DNA of 64,000 bases from Scilla litardierei (GCA_030789695.1 CM061142.1:154290714-154354713); one strand, 5' to 3'. Positions 43,887-56,574 are shown, counted from the stretch's first letter. Notes: generated from the letters alone by a model not told the origin. Translations and numbers: made by a program.

Positions 43887-45056
43887 TGACGTCCCCCCGG
43901 TTTGCCAACTTGCAAATGGCCGGTGGACCTCTGAAGGTTTAGATATTTGTAGTTCGCAAGCGCACGGTGTTGTAGTGTGGCTTGGGGGTCGAACACAGGG
44001 GAGGCGTGGTTGTGCTTGCTATGGCTAGGGAGTCAACCGCCAAGTTTATTCCCCCTTGGCCCGACGGTCAAAGGCGGTCTTTTTCCCGCCGATGACAATA
44101 AAACGCCCCGCGTAACCGGTAGATTCCTAATCCCTATCGATTTCCTAGTCCTATGGACGCATCGGGAAGAGCCCACGAAGGGGTTTCCACCGGAATCCCA
44201 AATTTGGGATCTACTCACAAATATTCATTAAAAAGCGATCTAAATGAAAATGGACCGTCAAAATCATAATCAGACAATAGAAATGCAATGGTAGTAAAGC
44301 AATTAAGATAATACTAAAGTTTGACAAAGATCTGAAAACTTACAAAAACTAGGAAATTACAGCCGTCACAAAATGAAGAAAACTGTAAAAAATGAATAGC
44401 TCTCGTTTTTGGAAACCTAGGGGTTCTATGTATAGAAAACGACATCACCCGATCGGTTGACAAGTCAACCGATCGGGTGAACCGCTTCACAGAATTACAG
44501 CGCGATGCGAAACTTCACCCGGTCACCTTCACCCGGTCGGTTGACATATGAATGTGACTGGTTGGATCTTGGTGCCGTCGGGTGAGGAGGCCGGTTGAGC
44601 TGACCGTGTCTTGCCTTTGAGATTCAGCTACAGATGAACCGATCGGGTGAAGGTCACCTGATCGGTTGGCAATCAGCTTCGATTTCCAGAGAGTTTGAGC
44701 TTATGACCCGGTCACTGAACCGACCGGGTGACTTCTTGTGAGCTCCAAGCTGCGTCCGGGTGGTGCACGCGTGCATCACCCGATCGGTTGAAGACGACCA
44801 ACCGATGGGTGAGGGGCTGAAAGATGATATCATCGCCGTTTGACCCCCTGGGTCACGCGTGACTACTCCCGTTGCTCCGAGGACTTATGATATCTTCATT
44901 AAATGTCCCCTATGCGGACAATCTCCTGCAAACATGGAAAACAAAGAAAAGTGAAAGAAAACGAGAAAATACGAGAAACGGGTACGAGACGACGGAAAAT
45001 AACGGAAAAACACAAAAGAAAACGTGGTTGAACATATGAAATATGAACGCACGTCA
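43887..45056 (-). repeat. 5' LTR of element B, with internal deletion
   Basis: Starts TGACGTCCCCCCGG and ends ACGTCA. Relative to the left LTR it lacks 411 bp (left-LTR positions about 32555-32965), with GC microhomology at the junction. The dyad cluster is at 44448-44814. Its TATA is degraded. Confidence 0.9.
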
Positions 45057-46475
45057 GCGGGGGAGAACAAAATTGGGAAGATGAGAGAGAGAAGGGAGAG
45101 GAAAATGAGAAAGAAAAAAGGGTTTTAGGATTTAAATGCAAGGCTCTTCTGCACTCTTCTACATACCTCTTCTTCTTGTCTTTTTCTTCCATTTCTTTTC
45201 TTTTTTCCTTTCTCTTTAATCCATTCTTATCTTCATGTTGGAAAAGTCCAACTCTTATGCACACACACCAATCCTTATGCACACACCCCATCTTAAAATA
45301 CTAAAAACACACTACCTTACACACTCCCTCTTACACTACACACATCCCTCTCTAATAAATATTACATACATGCCATCCACACATAATTAAGGAGACATCC
45401 TTACTACAAATACACATATTATAATCAATACAACCAATACAACAACATAAGTACGTACTGTACACCCTACTACACAAACATACTATTATTACTGTACTAT
45501 ATGCACTGCAATTACTACCCTAGCCACTGCTCTATTCAACTCACCAATCAATATGAATTATATTCAACCGATAGCACTACATATCATATTAACACTATCT
45601 CAATCCAATTACACCACCAAATAGTAGAATGCTATACACACTACATATATACTATACACACTAACACGTATATACAAGCACATATACAATATATATTACA
45701 CAAAAAGATACATCCTACTGTATCTGGCACTAGGGGCCATTACATTCTACCTACTTTAAAAATAAAGTCCGTCTTCGGACTTTCCAACTAAGGATCTAAC
45801 TAAGGGTGGACAGACCTGGACCTTAAGGTCACTCTACCCTAGGCATACATACACTATAATAAAAAGTAAGGCATACTCATGTACATGGACTTACATATAT
45901 ATTAAGCAGTCACACGTATACTGACACTCTTATATACATACATATTTACACACATACTCCTGCTTACACTATTACACACTTCATATCTACATAAAAATAT
46001 AGACATACATACTATATGTACACACAAGTATACACAAACATGGTACTTCGCATAAGCTAGTATACTACTACATATACACATCTATACATAAATATAAACA
46101 TAGAACCATGTATACCTCCTAGTATACATCCAAACACATGCACATATATCAATATATACATAACACCCACTGTACATACCCTTACTAACATACCAATACA
46201 AGCATAGACAAGTACACCCAAATATGTATACACCCCTAGTAGGTAGCCATACACCAATTCTAATATACACAGATATCCATATAATGATATAGCTATCCAC
46301 GCACATGTATAAGCATAGCCGCTTACAACCATGCATATAACCATATACATTTCACGTATATCACCACATTTTTGTATCCAACACAATAGACAAATATAAT
46401 ATACTAATATACCAAGAGTATGCTCACTCATACATAAGTGGGACACAGAGATCCACACATGGATCCACACACACG

Positions 46476-46572
<97 letters not shown>

Positions 46573-46856
46573 CACACACACACACACACTACATACACAT
46601 CAATTAATACAAATAGATCTACTATACATATACCTCACAGTTCAACCAAATACTAACACAGATATGTAGTCATACAAATAATTATAATAGTAGTCTATAT
46701 ATTGATATAGCTACAGATGCACACAAATATCACACAGATATACATAACAATAGACATATAATACTTGTACCTCTATGCAAACATATAGCCATACATACAT
46801 ATACAGATGGGAAATCGAATCCCACCCTAAGTGGTTTGGATGATGAGCACACCAAA
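45057..46856. other. Non-coding, microsatellite-rich flank
   Basis: No credible gene. G/A-rich at 45057-45110, then A/C-rich with many TACA/CATA words. A (TA)n run of about 42 units lies at 46477-46561, followed by (CA)n to about 46590. Open frames here are by-products of the simple repeats. Confidence 0.5.
46477..46590. repeat. Compound microsatellite (TA)n(CA)n
   Basis: Uninterrupted TA dinucleotides run from 46477 to 46561, then about 14 CA units. Confidence 0.95.
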
Positions 46857-46925
46857 TGATGTTAGTATACTAACTACATTACAAGTGTGCAGGTTATATG
46901 ACAAACGGTGACTTTACACATACTC
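46857..46925 (+). repeat. Copia LTR G, left fragment
   Basis: Sequence beginning TGATGTTAGTATACTAAC, split from the rest of the LTR (61150-62525) by element D. The exact start is uncertain (46857 or 46860). Confidence 0.45.
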
Positions 46926-48666
46926 TGATCGCACCCGGATATACACCCGGAAAACGACAGTAGTCTTACCGCAAGCGCACGGTGAAGTGGCGAGCGGGTA
47001 TCGAACACAGGGAGGACAAATGACAGTACTCTATCTTGATCACCTAGCTATTGATGGAATAATGGAATGGTTTTGGAAATGTTGTCACAGTCGTTCAAAT
47101 AACAAATAGAATTCAATATAATAAAAGTGTCTAGGGCTAGGAAATCCCCACTACGGACCATCACTTATCCTTGTGGATCATGAATTTCAATGTTGCAAAG
47201 CTTGAATTAAGGTGAACTAGTTGTAATTGAATATAGAACCAAGCTCACGCTCTCGCGCTATTGCCGGTCTATAGCAACCTAGATTAAGGCCCACTCTCGT
47301 GCAAACCCTAACCTAAGCCACTAGCATGAAGATCGACATCATCGTCCAATCGCACCTCGAGCCCACTCTCGTGCAAACTCGAGCTACGATCTGGGTTATG
47401 ATAGTTTGTATTCGTCCAATCTCTTGCAAACAAATATTAGTATATATTTATAATAAAAATCCTAACTTTGGTCCAATCTCTTGCAAACCAAATCTAGAGA
47501 ATCTCGATTATAAACCTAAATCGAATATCTAGGTCTTCACATCGATTGAGATCCAATCTCTTGCAAACTCCAATCGATAGAAATTCTTAGCTACTCGTAA
47601 TAAATCAATCACAACCTAACCTTTTATCAATCCTAGCAACAATTCAATTCATTCATCACAATTCTAAGATCGGGACCATATGGTTCATCCACATACCCTA
47701 GAACGACGAAACTACTCACAATTCATCATAGAAATCTCAGAATTAACAAATAAAATCATAGCACAATTCATTACAGAGAGAAAACAATTCATAAAAACTA
47801 GAAATTTAGACAAAAAGAACAAATCAAATTGCACATTTTTGATCTCCAGCTGAGAATTACAATAAGAATACCCGTCAAAATTAACTTCAAGTCCCTCCTA
47901 AAACTAGGAATAAAACTAGCCTTAAATACAAGTCAAAGTAGTCCAGAAATTCCAGACAGATTTGCCCCTGGTACAGCCAAAAACCCTAATTCGTGACACA
48001 GTCGGACTGCTGTACTCGGCCGAGTGGAACATGTCATTTGGCCGAGTGACAAACCCAAAGAAAAACAGAGTAATAAGGGGTTTCGGGGGTCTGTCGCCTT
48101 GTCACACTCGGGCGAGTGGACTTCTTCATTCGACCGAGTGAGCTTTCTTGCTCGGCCGAGTGGATCTTCTCCAAATTCCAGTAACTCAGATGATTTTCGG
48201 GAGAAAAACACTGTTCCACTCGGGCAAATGGGCTTCTACATTCGGTCGAGTGGGTTTTCTTGGTCGGCCGAGTGAACTTTGAAGATCGACAGTCATGTAT
48301 CCGTTTCACTCGGCCGAATGCTCTCCTTCACTCTGCCGTGAACACTCTGGTCGGCCGAGTGAGCTGTTTCTGGGCTCTTTTCTTCTCCTCCTCGCTTCCT
48401 CGTCCATTCTATCGAGCTTCTTCCTCTTCCGCCCATCATTTAGCGCTGCTAGCTCCCCAATAAGGCCGTGGGCGATGCTCCGATGCGCGTGAAAGTCCTT
48501 TAATCTCATTTTTGCTCCAGATCGCTCCATATTTCCTGAAATCCGACAAAAACAAGAAATAGTGAAAAGCAACGTGATATCGTCGAATAATCGTGAAAAA
48601 CGCAATATGGGAGATCGAAATGACATGAAAACATGCAGAAAAAAGGTGTAAAATAAGGAGCGATCA
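46926..48666 (-). repeat. 3' LTR of element D
   Basis: TGATCGCACCCGG ... GAGCGATCA. U5 module at 46968-47012, weak TATA (TGTATTTAAG on the minus strand, 47921-47930), dyad cluster CACTCGGCCGAGTG at 48012-48363. The GGGCGATGCTCC site near 48472 is the empty counterpart of the C insertion in the other LTR. Confidence 0.9.
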
Positions 48667-50388
48667 AAATCTCCCAAGCTTACCTCTTACTTGTTCTCGA
48701 AGAAGATGAGTAAAAAGGCGAACCCGGTGGGTAAAAATAAGGGAAAAGGAAAAAGAAGATAGAAAAGAAAACGAAGGAGGAGGTACAAGATCATTTTCTC
48801 AGGACGTGGAGATGTTTACTCAAATAGCATACGATGAATAAAAACATGCCAAAGACTTTTATCTCGATATCATAATCATATGTAAATGTGCATTCGATAT
48901 AGAAACCCAAGAATATCAAAACAATATGAAATATGAAATCATTCTAGAATTAGTATCGTCTGAGGCATTCAAAGTAATATACATAATCATAGATTGCACA
49001 CTTTTCAATCGATCGCTTTCTATTTGGAGTATAAGAAGTATCACACAAAATGGAGCAATAAGAATAGAAAGGAGTGGTTTTCATGAAATGCATACCAAAT
49101 TTCAACTTGTGGACTTCGTAATACTTCTAGTAATCTCCCTGAGTATAGAAAATTACCTAGCTTAGGTTGTCATGCACAGACAAGTAGTCACTCTCTCACA
49201 CATCATTGGATCCTCTCCTCCAAGCTTATCTATAAGCGTGGTGGCATCAAATGGAACAATACAACCTTTCCTCATTTTTGAAGCTCCAAGAAAAATAAAA
49301 ATAAAAGAGGGAAGAAAGAAAGAAAGAAATAGGATTGTGTATAAACTTCTTTTTCTTTTTTTTTTTTTTTCTTTTTTTTCTCTTTCTCTCCCTTTTCTTT
49401 TTCTTCTCTTTTTTTTGGAACTCATATACACAATAACAATCCCAAATCAAAAGATAGAGAGATATACATGTATTTTTTTCTTTTTGATTTTGGGGTGTTG
49501 GAGCATGGAATTTATAGCAGGGGGAAGATGCCAATATAAGATTTGCTAAAGGGAGATTCACCAATGATTTTAAAGTATAGAAATGATGTTCAAGATATGT
49601 GGAGAAAGAAAAATATGCAACGCTCAGTTCACTCTTTAGAATGTGCATGACAACTTTCAGCAGAGTAACGTAATCTACTCAGTTTGATTTAAGAAAGCAA
49701 ACTAATCCAGACATATCAAAATGGCATACATTCAATCAACCTGAAAGTCAAGCGTATAATTTTCATGCAAAAAGAAGTGATAGCAAACAACAAAGCAGTA
49801 CTCCAAATATATGCAATCAATGCGTGAAGCATGGTGTGTTTTCTATGAAAAGTATACAATATAAATCATCAGACTCAGCAAATGGTAGGATTTCATTCAC
49901 ATTCAGATAATGAAGGTGCAGGTTACTATTCCGAATGCATAGCAAAGTATAGCATATGATATCTGAAATAAAAGCGATGGCATGACAAGAGAATATGCAT
50001 ATAAAAGTAAACTAGCTCCAAGTCATCGTCATCACAGAAAATTCATCTCTAGCAAAAAGGATAAAAGAAAAAAAGATGAAGGAAAAAATAAGAATTATAC
50101 ATATGCAGCACACACAAAAATAAGAAAACGTGATGCATGAGGAATAAAAATGAAAAAGTGGGTGAAAACAAGTGGAAAATAAATAAAGGTGGGAAAATAA
50201 AAGTAAGAATGAAGAAAATGTAAAGACCGTGAGACACTCACTCCCCCAAGCTAAACTGCACAGTGTCCTCAATGTGCTAGTGTGGCACACGGAGAAATAT
50301 GATATGGGTGGGGTGGGTGGGGATGCATCATGATAAAGTTTGAAAATAAAAATAAATGAGATGGAAATGCATATGATGCGTGCAGAGA
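48667..50388 (-). other. 3' non-coding region of element D
   Basis: No gene. Polypurine-like tracts on the minus strand lie at 48671-48682, 49216-49227 and 50241-50252, with a hairpin at 50258-50277. A T-rich run on the plus strand (49347-49420) lies between A/G-rich stretches. Confidence 0.65.
50258..50277 (-). other. Conserved hairpin of element D
   Basis: The minus strand reads GCACATTG-AGGA-CACTGTGC: an 8 bp stem with one mismatch and a 4 nt loop, next to the polypurine-like tract at 50241. Confidence 0.65.
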
Positions 50389-52542
50389 TCAAGATGGTGC
50401 AATATAACTGGCTCTAAAATACCTCCTCTCTCCTAAGATGATATAGACAAATATGAACCAAAAGTGACCAAAATGTGTGTGGAGGAGGGGTGCAAAATTA
50501 GCAGAAAAGATAGCATCAATCATATCAGCAGCAAAAATATGGGAGGCATCAAGTGTGTGCATAGGCAGGTGGTGGAGCACCAGCACCGTACTGTGGTGGA
50601 GAAGGAGGTGGTGGAGGCTGCTGTGAAGTGGGACGGGTAGCAGCAGGTGGTGGCTGTGACAGTCGCGCAAGAATCTGGTTCAGGCTAGCCTGAATACCAG
50701 GGAGTAGAGCGACACGAGATTGCACATCACTAACGATAGCGGACAGGGCCCTAAAATCTCCTCTAAGCCCATTGACAGCCCCCTCAAGAGCATGCAGGTG
50801 CTAAACTAGGGTGTCGGGAGGAGGTGGGGCAAAGGGTCAAACAGGTGGGGATCGGGGCTGCCTTGCGCGGCCACCGTAGACTAGTGGTGCCACTACGGGT
50901 TAGGGTTGTGGTGCTGTGCTCACTAAAAGACACTCAGCCTCTGTGTGAGGCTGAGACGTAGGAATGCTCTCAGATGTGTGAGCAGCAGCAGAATCAGAAG
51001 CTGTGATAGAGGGAGAGAAGGGCAGAGAGGTCGCTGACACAGAAATGGGGACAGACGTCACGACACTTTCGGTGAAGACAGCTGCAGCAGAGACGGTAGC
51101 GTCGACGACTGGGGAGGCTGTGAAGTCAACAGAGAATGACTCCCCAGGGGTCGAGAAATATAGAGTGGACAGGGTCTCGACTGCGGAAATAAAAGAAGGC
51201 TCGCCTATCTCAAGAACAGTGGTGGGGGCTCTCTCAAAACTCACATATGAAATGGAATCAATGGCCATCGGCACAGAGGTGGTGGTGGTGGACTCAGCAA
51301 GTGTGCTCCGGACACTGACAGAAGTGTCGAAAGGAGCGGTCAAATCAGGTGCAGGATGAGGGATCTTCGGGTCCAGAGGTGGAAGGAGGGGCTCCTGCTG
51401 AGCGCCATCAGGCTCTAGCACGTATGCAGCTGGGATGAGGAGATCCATCGCTGGAATCCACACCCCTCATGCGGGTCCAATATGGGTCTGAGTGGGGCTC
51501 TGAAGCACCATGTAATCTGTGCCAAATGGACCATGCAGCCAGACCCAGTGGTGCTGACCATGAGGACGCAACATCCGCATGCGGGCCATAACATCAATGA
51601 AAAGGGAAGTGGGGCCCGGGGGTCGTAGCAAGCCAGCTGGGAGGTCTACTCTGCATATAGGAGCCAGAAGGGTAATCAGACCACCGCAACAGATAGGCGT
51701 CCTGGCGCCGACAGAGATAATGATGCGGTCTAAGTACAAACTAGCAATTTCAATCTGAACGACGGGGAGTAAGACATCTCCACCAACCTCGAAGGCTATC
51801 GCTCGAGTCATCGCGTAGAGCATGTAGAGCTCAGGCGTTGACATCGTCCCCGACTCATACCTCGCTAGGAAAGTGGTCGCCATAAGGCGCTGTGCAATGC
51901 CAAGGCATGGATGGAGGATAGCGGAGGCCTTGGCCCGGTTAGGGTCAAAGGTAAGAGGTGATCCCGTGATACGTGTCTAGAAGGTGTGAGTATCGAATGA
52001 CGGTGGGGGGAAGTGCGTGGGACTATAGACTCGGTCGGGGCTCAGGACGGGGGGCCACTGAAAATAGGCCCGAAGATGTCAAGGGTGACCTCGCATTCAC
52101 GATCCATCAATCAAAATGAGCAACCCTCAGGATTCCTACGAATGGAACTAAGGACCTCGAGCGTCAGCCGGACGTAGGTGTCTGCCGACACCGACAAGAA
52201 ATCACACCACCCTACGTTGTCATACAACCGGAGCAGGCCCTCAAAAACCCCTAGGCGCTCAAAATCTGCAATATACGCAAACCTAGAGGGTACGATCGAA
52301 CGATGGAAGATTCTCTCAAATCGGACGTGTTGCGCGTCGTCTCGAAAAGTGATCCCCATCATGTCGAAAGCGGGGACGGCATGTGCCGGTGGAGGCGGAA
52401 TGGGTTCGGTGGGAGGTGGAAGTGTGGGTCGAGGTGGGCTAGGTGGCGGGGACTTTGCTCTAGCAGAGGAGGAGCCAGGATCGCTAGTCCTCTTCCGCTT
52501 CGAGACGGGAGCACGCGAGCGCGACCTAGTGCGTGGCGGCAT
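50389..52542 (-). pseudogene. ATHILA ORF1-like protein of D (broken)
   Basis: ATG at 52542 (M-P-P-R-T-R-S-R-S-R-A-P), then a K/R and P-rich leader and the core F-E-R-L-G-V-F-E-G-L...N-V-G-W-C-D-F-L...Y-V-R-L-T-L-E-V-L-S-S-I, stopping at TGA 52111. The homologous continuation (E-S-G-T-M-S-T-P-E-L-Y-M-L-Y-A-M-T ... I-C-C-G-G-L-I-T) is in another frame at 51467-51883, and an S/T/A-rich tail lies at 50900-51463. At least two frame breaks separate them. It is homologous to the B gene (39303-39952 and 36585-37059). It follows the internal dyad array at 53064-53381. Function unknown. Confidence 0.7.
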
Positions 52543-53063
52543 TTGTGCCGTGAAACGTGCCCCTACCAACGCGAAGTGCTATAGAAAAGGAGCGAATGTA
52601 CCTGAGCAAGATGTGAATGCAAGTAGTGGATGTGAGCAGAGAAACGCCTCCTCTGAGAAGCTCCAAATCTGCCCTTGATTCTCCCCCAAGCTGTCCTAAA
52701 ACACAAATTGACAAATTAGCAATGAATATCAATAAATTTGGGGTAAAATCAAGAGTAATAGATGTATATAAAGTTTAATCTCGATTCGGGGCTGAATTGG
52801 GCTTAGGAAATGGAGAAATGGAGAAAAGGGGAGAAATTGGGCAAAACAGCGGACGAACGTCGATGGGTGGAGCGGCGCCGGTGGTGGCTGGTCGGAGTGG
52901 AGATCGGCGTGGGGTCGTCGCTTGGGCACGGGGTCCGTGAGGCTCGGGAGAAGGGAGAAGCGGTTCGGGTGATTTAAGGGAGAAGTCGAAGGCTCGGGCA
53001 ACGAATTGGGAATTTTTGGGATTATGGGGAATTGAGCCGCGATATGTTAAGTTATAGTGTAGG
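52543..53063 (-). other. Leader of the D ORF1-like gene
   Basis: Non-coding interval between internal array and ORF1. It has a polypurine-like tract at 52681-52692 and a TATA-like ACTATAACTT on the minus strand at 53050-53059, weaker than the TATA in B. Confidence 0.45.
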
Positions 53064-53381
53064 TCACTCAGCCGAGTGGCATGACCGCTCGCCCGAGTGG
53101 CTCAGATTTTTAAATTTTCAAAATTTTCCTTAAAAGTACCGACTCGGGCGAGTATCACTTCCCACTCAGGTTAGTAGACAAAAGTCACTCGCCTCAGTGG
53201 CAAGGCCACTTAGAGCTTTTCAAGTGCTGAAAGTGTCTGATTCACTCGGGCGAGTGACAAAGTCACTCGGCCGAGTGGCATATAAATGACAGAGAGGGGT
53301 TTTCGAATCTTCCCTGATCAGTACTCTGCTCGACAGAGCAGGGTCTTCACTTGGCCGAATGAAAATTTCACTCGGCCAGTG
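53064..53381. repeat. Internal dyad array of D, same motif as its LTR
   Basis: CACTCAGCCGAGTG, CTCGCCCGAGTG, ACTCGGGCGAGT, CACTCGGGCGAGTG and CACTCGGCCGAGTG occur here, the same half-sites as the D and A LTRs, about 520 bp upstream of the ORF1 ATG. Confidence 0.78.
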
Positions 53382-53639
53382 GGCTGCTAATTTAAGCTCC
53401 AAATCTCTGTTTTTGCTCCACTTACTGATTTTCTTCTCCCCGTCAGTTTCTTCCTTCTCTTGAAGCCTGAGAGCATTCCTGAAGCGATCTCCTTTGCCAT
53501 GGTCATTCTCAATTCATATGGTTACCTATTTTCCATCTCCTGCAATGAAAATTATTGCACACTGTCAGGTTTCTTTTCGACAATTGACTCGAAACACTAA
53601 TAAAGATCTAAAACAAAAAATAAAAGTAAAAATTCAACT

Positions 53640-53710
53640 AAAAATAAGATAAAACCGTCGGGTTGCCTCCCAACAAGCGCTCGTTTAAGGTCTTGAGCTC
53701 GACCCCTTAA
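53640..53710 (-). other. Post-pol conserved non-coding motif of D
   Basis: The minus strand reads GAGCGCTTGTTGGGAGGC then AACCCGAC. It is the same landmark as in B (40870-40935) and marks the retained 3' edge of a deleted pol. Confidence 0.65.
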
Positions 53711-53719
53711 GATACGCGT

Positions 53720-56460
53720 TTAAAGATCGATCTTCGGCGCATGTGAGATGCGCGTGTCAAACTTGCAGGGAAGGCCGCTTGGATTTAGTTGTTGATTTTC
53801 ATCGGTGTTCCTCAGCTCCCCTTCATCATGGGTAGTAGTTGGGGATGAGTCCCCCAAGTTTGAGCTTTTAACATCTTTTTTCTTGGCCGGTGGCGAAGAT
53901 TTGTTGTCCGGTGGGCTTTCTTTATATGCTTCGACGTAGAGAGCGTGCATAGCTCTCTAATCCTGATGACATCAGCGTCGTCCTTCTCCTCATTCGTAAG
54001 TGGTTCCGGCAGGACTCCCATCATCTCGCCATCTTGGAAAGATTGGCCCTCTTCAAGGCCGTCATCATGCTTGGCTCTGATGGCAAATGGTATGGCGCCA
54101 TCAATCACCTCGTTGAGGAGGTCCACGTAGTCCACGTCCTCTTGCCGAGGCATGTGCTTCATCGCCTTTGGAATATGGAGTTCAACTTCAATATTTCCGA
54201 TGTTTAAGGACAATGTTCCTTCCCTCACTTCTACAATGACTCCGACGGTGGCTAAGAAAGGGCGTCCAAGAATCAGTGACGTATCACCTTGCTCCTTAAT
54301 ATCCATCAGTACAAAGTCACATGGCAAGCAAAGGCCGCTCGGTACTTGTAGTGGTATGTTCTCCGTAATCCCCATCGGCCTAGTGATCCAACCGTCGATG
54401 AGTTATATCTTCATGTCTGTCGCTTTTAGGTCGGTCCCCGTATTCAATTTCTTAAACATCGTGAGGAGCATGAGGCTCACGCTTGCTCCTAAATCTACCA
54501 AAGCTTTCTGAAGTGGGACTCCTCCAAGCGTGCAAGGAATTCAAAAACTACCGGGATCTTTGAACTTGGTCGGCGCTTTCTCCCTCCTAGTAAACCATGT
54601 ACTTTACTCGGCGAGCATGATCCTTTTTTTGCTTCTTTCAAGCGATCAAATCCTTTAGGAACTTCATATATGACGGGATTTTGGTAATTGCATCCAAGAA
54701 TGGAATATTCAAGCCCACACCTCGCAGATACTCCAGAAATTTGACGAGCCTTTTCCCAATCATTGCCTTTGCCAACCGTTGTGTGAATGGTACCTGTGGC
54801 ATGTAAGTGCGCTCCTCTTGTGGCTTATCAATTTCAGATTTTTCACCGTCATTTGGCCCTTTGGGGCCCTCCTCTTCATTGACCGGTTCCTTATCATCCG
54901 AAATTTCCTCCCTCAGCTCCTAAGTTTGAACCATGGCAGGGGTAGTGTCTTTTTCGCTTCTAGTAGTTACCATCACAACGACATTGATGTGACCGATATT
55001 GCTCCATGGGTTTTGTTCTGGTTGGATCGGCAATTGTTGATTGTTCTTGTTGAGCAATGCTAGTTGCTCCGCTAATTGTGCCACGACGGTGTTGAGGGAG
55101 TCTTGTTGGGTCGTCAATCTTGCATTGATCTTCTTTTGTTCGGCCATGAACTCTTCAACCCTTGCTTCATGTTCTGACCTTGGCGGTGCTTGCGGTGGAT
55201 TGGGTGCCCTCCATCCTTGATTGTACCCCGGTGGTCTATATGGTCCGTTGCCTCGGTGGGAAGTTTTGTTGTTGGGGTGATCTTTGTTGATATTGCGGTT
55301 GTTGTGGAGGCTGGGCTTATGGTTGTTGTGGTGGTGGATTCCAGGCTCCATCATTATTTGCATATGAAAATCTGGGGTGACCCCTTGTAGCCGGGTTCAC
55401 CCAATAACAGGTACTTCCCGCAACATATTGAGCTTGCTCCATGGCTCCGTCTCATTGCTCCCCTCCAACAAACATAACATGGGCTTGATTTTGCCAGTCG
55501 CTCATGCTTCCTCCTGGTGCAGGAACGGTGGGGGTTCCATGTGGCTCACTAACCAATTTTTGTAGTCTCTCCACGACTTTGTGAAGAGAGTCAAACTTAG
55601 AAGAGAGCTCCGTCACGACCTTTGCCTCATAAATACTTGTCGGCTTCAAGGATGACAAAGAATGTCCCCTTTCGTTGGCCCACTGTTGATTATTTGAGGC
55701 CATCTCCTCAAGTAAAACCGTAGTGTCGTCCGGTGTCTTCGACAAGATAGTTCCATTTGCGGTTGCATCAATTATTTGCTTCGTGCTTGGTTGCAATCCG
55801 TTATAAAAGCTATGCACAAGCTCCCATGGCTCAATACTATGATGGGGACATTGGTGTTGAAGATCCTTGAATTGCTCTCATGCCTCATATAGAGTTTCTT
55901 GAGGGCCTTGCTTGAAGGACATAAGTGCGCTCCGTATCTTGATAGTCTTGGATGGCGGGTAAAACTTGTTGACAAATGCACTTGCCAGCTCATCCCAAGT
56001 AGTGAAGATCCCCTCGGCTTGCATCCTCAACCAATACAATCCTTGTCTCAAAGAGTAAACGGGAAGGGGCGCAGTTGAATAGCGTCAGCCGGCACGCCAG
56101 GCATCTGGAAAGTTGCGCACTTAGACAATAACAATTGAAGATGGTAGTGCAGGTTTTCTTGTGAGTTCCCATGAAATGGGTCTTGTTGCATCAACACTAA
56201 AAGTCCGGTTTTAAGCTCGAAGTTCTTGTCGACCGCCAACTCCGGCATTAAAATAGAAGAGGTGGTAGAAGTGGTCTTGGGTCGTAGCCTATCTCGGATG
56301 GAGACAAGCCTAGCCATACGTGCTGCTAGCTCCTCTGGTTTATCCGGCATGGCCATATGATTTTCCTCTACAGCAAATCTCCTCCCAGCTCTAAGCCTCC
56401 TTGCCGTACACTCGATCTCAGGATCAAATAATATATCTTCTTATGACGCCTTCGATGTCG
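53720..56460 (-). pseudogene. Gag-protease polyprotein of element D (decayed)
   Basis: Minus-strand frames from about 56460 to 53720 show gag (F-E-L-K-T-G-L-L-V-L-M-Q-Q-D-P-F-H-G near 56210; S-F-Y-N-G-L-Q near 55810; M-A-S-N-N-Q-Q-W near 55690) and a Q/N/P-rich linker. The protease has V-D-L-G-A-S-V-S-L-M near 54490 and L-I-L-G-R-P-F-L-A-T near 54265. Several stops and frame changes interrupt it. The domain order matches B, and again no reverse transcriptase or integrase follows before the GGAGGCAACC motif at about 53660. Confidence 0.75.
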
Positions 56461-56574
56461 TGTACATGCATAGAAAAGAGAGCCTAGATAGACTTGTTAG
56501 CATGATAGAGGAATAAAGAGTGAAAATAAAAATAAAAAGAAATAGCTAAGTAAAGAAAATACAATACCGTCGCG

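Larger units (their letters stand above)
32418..45056 (-). mobile_element. Gypsy (Athila/Tat-like) element B, non-autonomous
   Basis: LTRs with TGACGT...ACGTCA ends at 32418-33998 (1581 bp) and 43887-45056 (1170 bp, with a 411 bp internal deletion). A perfect tRNA-Asp PBS (43862-43879) lies beside the right LTR and a polypurine tract (34001-34012) beside the left one, so the strand is minus. Coding order on the minus strand: gag-protease, post-pol GGAGGCAACCC motif, internal dyad array plus TATA, ATHILA ORF1-like gene. Reverse transcriptase, RNase H and integrase are absent. The flanks share GCGGG with one extra G on the left, consistent with a target duplication in a G run. An LTR fragment (C') is inserted in ORF1. 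Confidence 0.88.

Noticed and set aside
46057..46587. Long minus-strand open frame with I-Y repeats
   Set aside because: It is a translation of the (TA)n and (CA)n microsatellite and adjoining simple sequence.
49162..49648. Lysine-rich open frames around the T/A tract
   Set aside because: By-products of the homopolymer-rich stretch in the D 3' region, on both strands.
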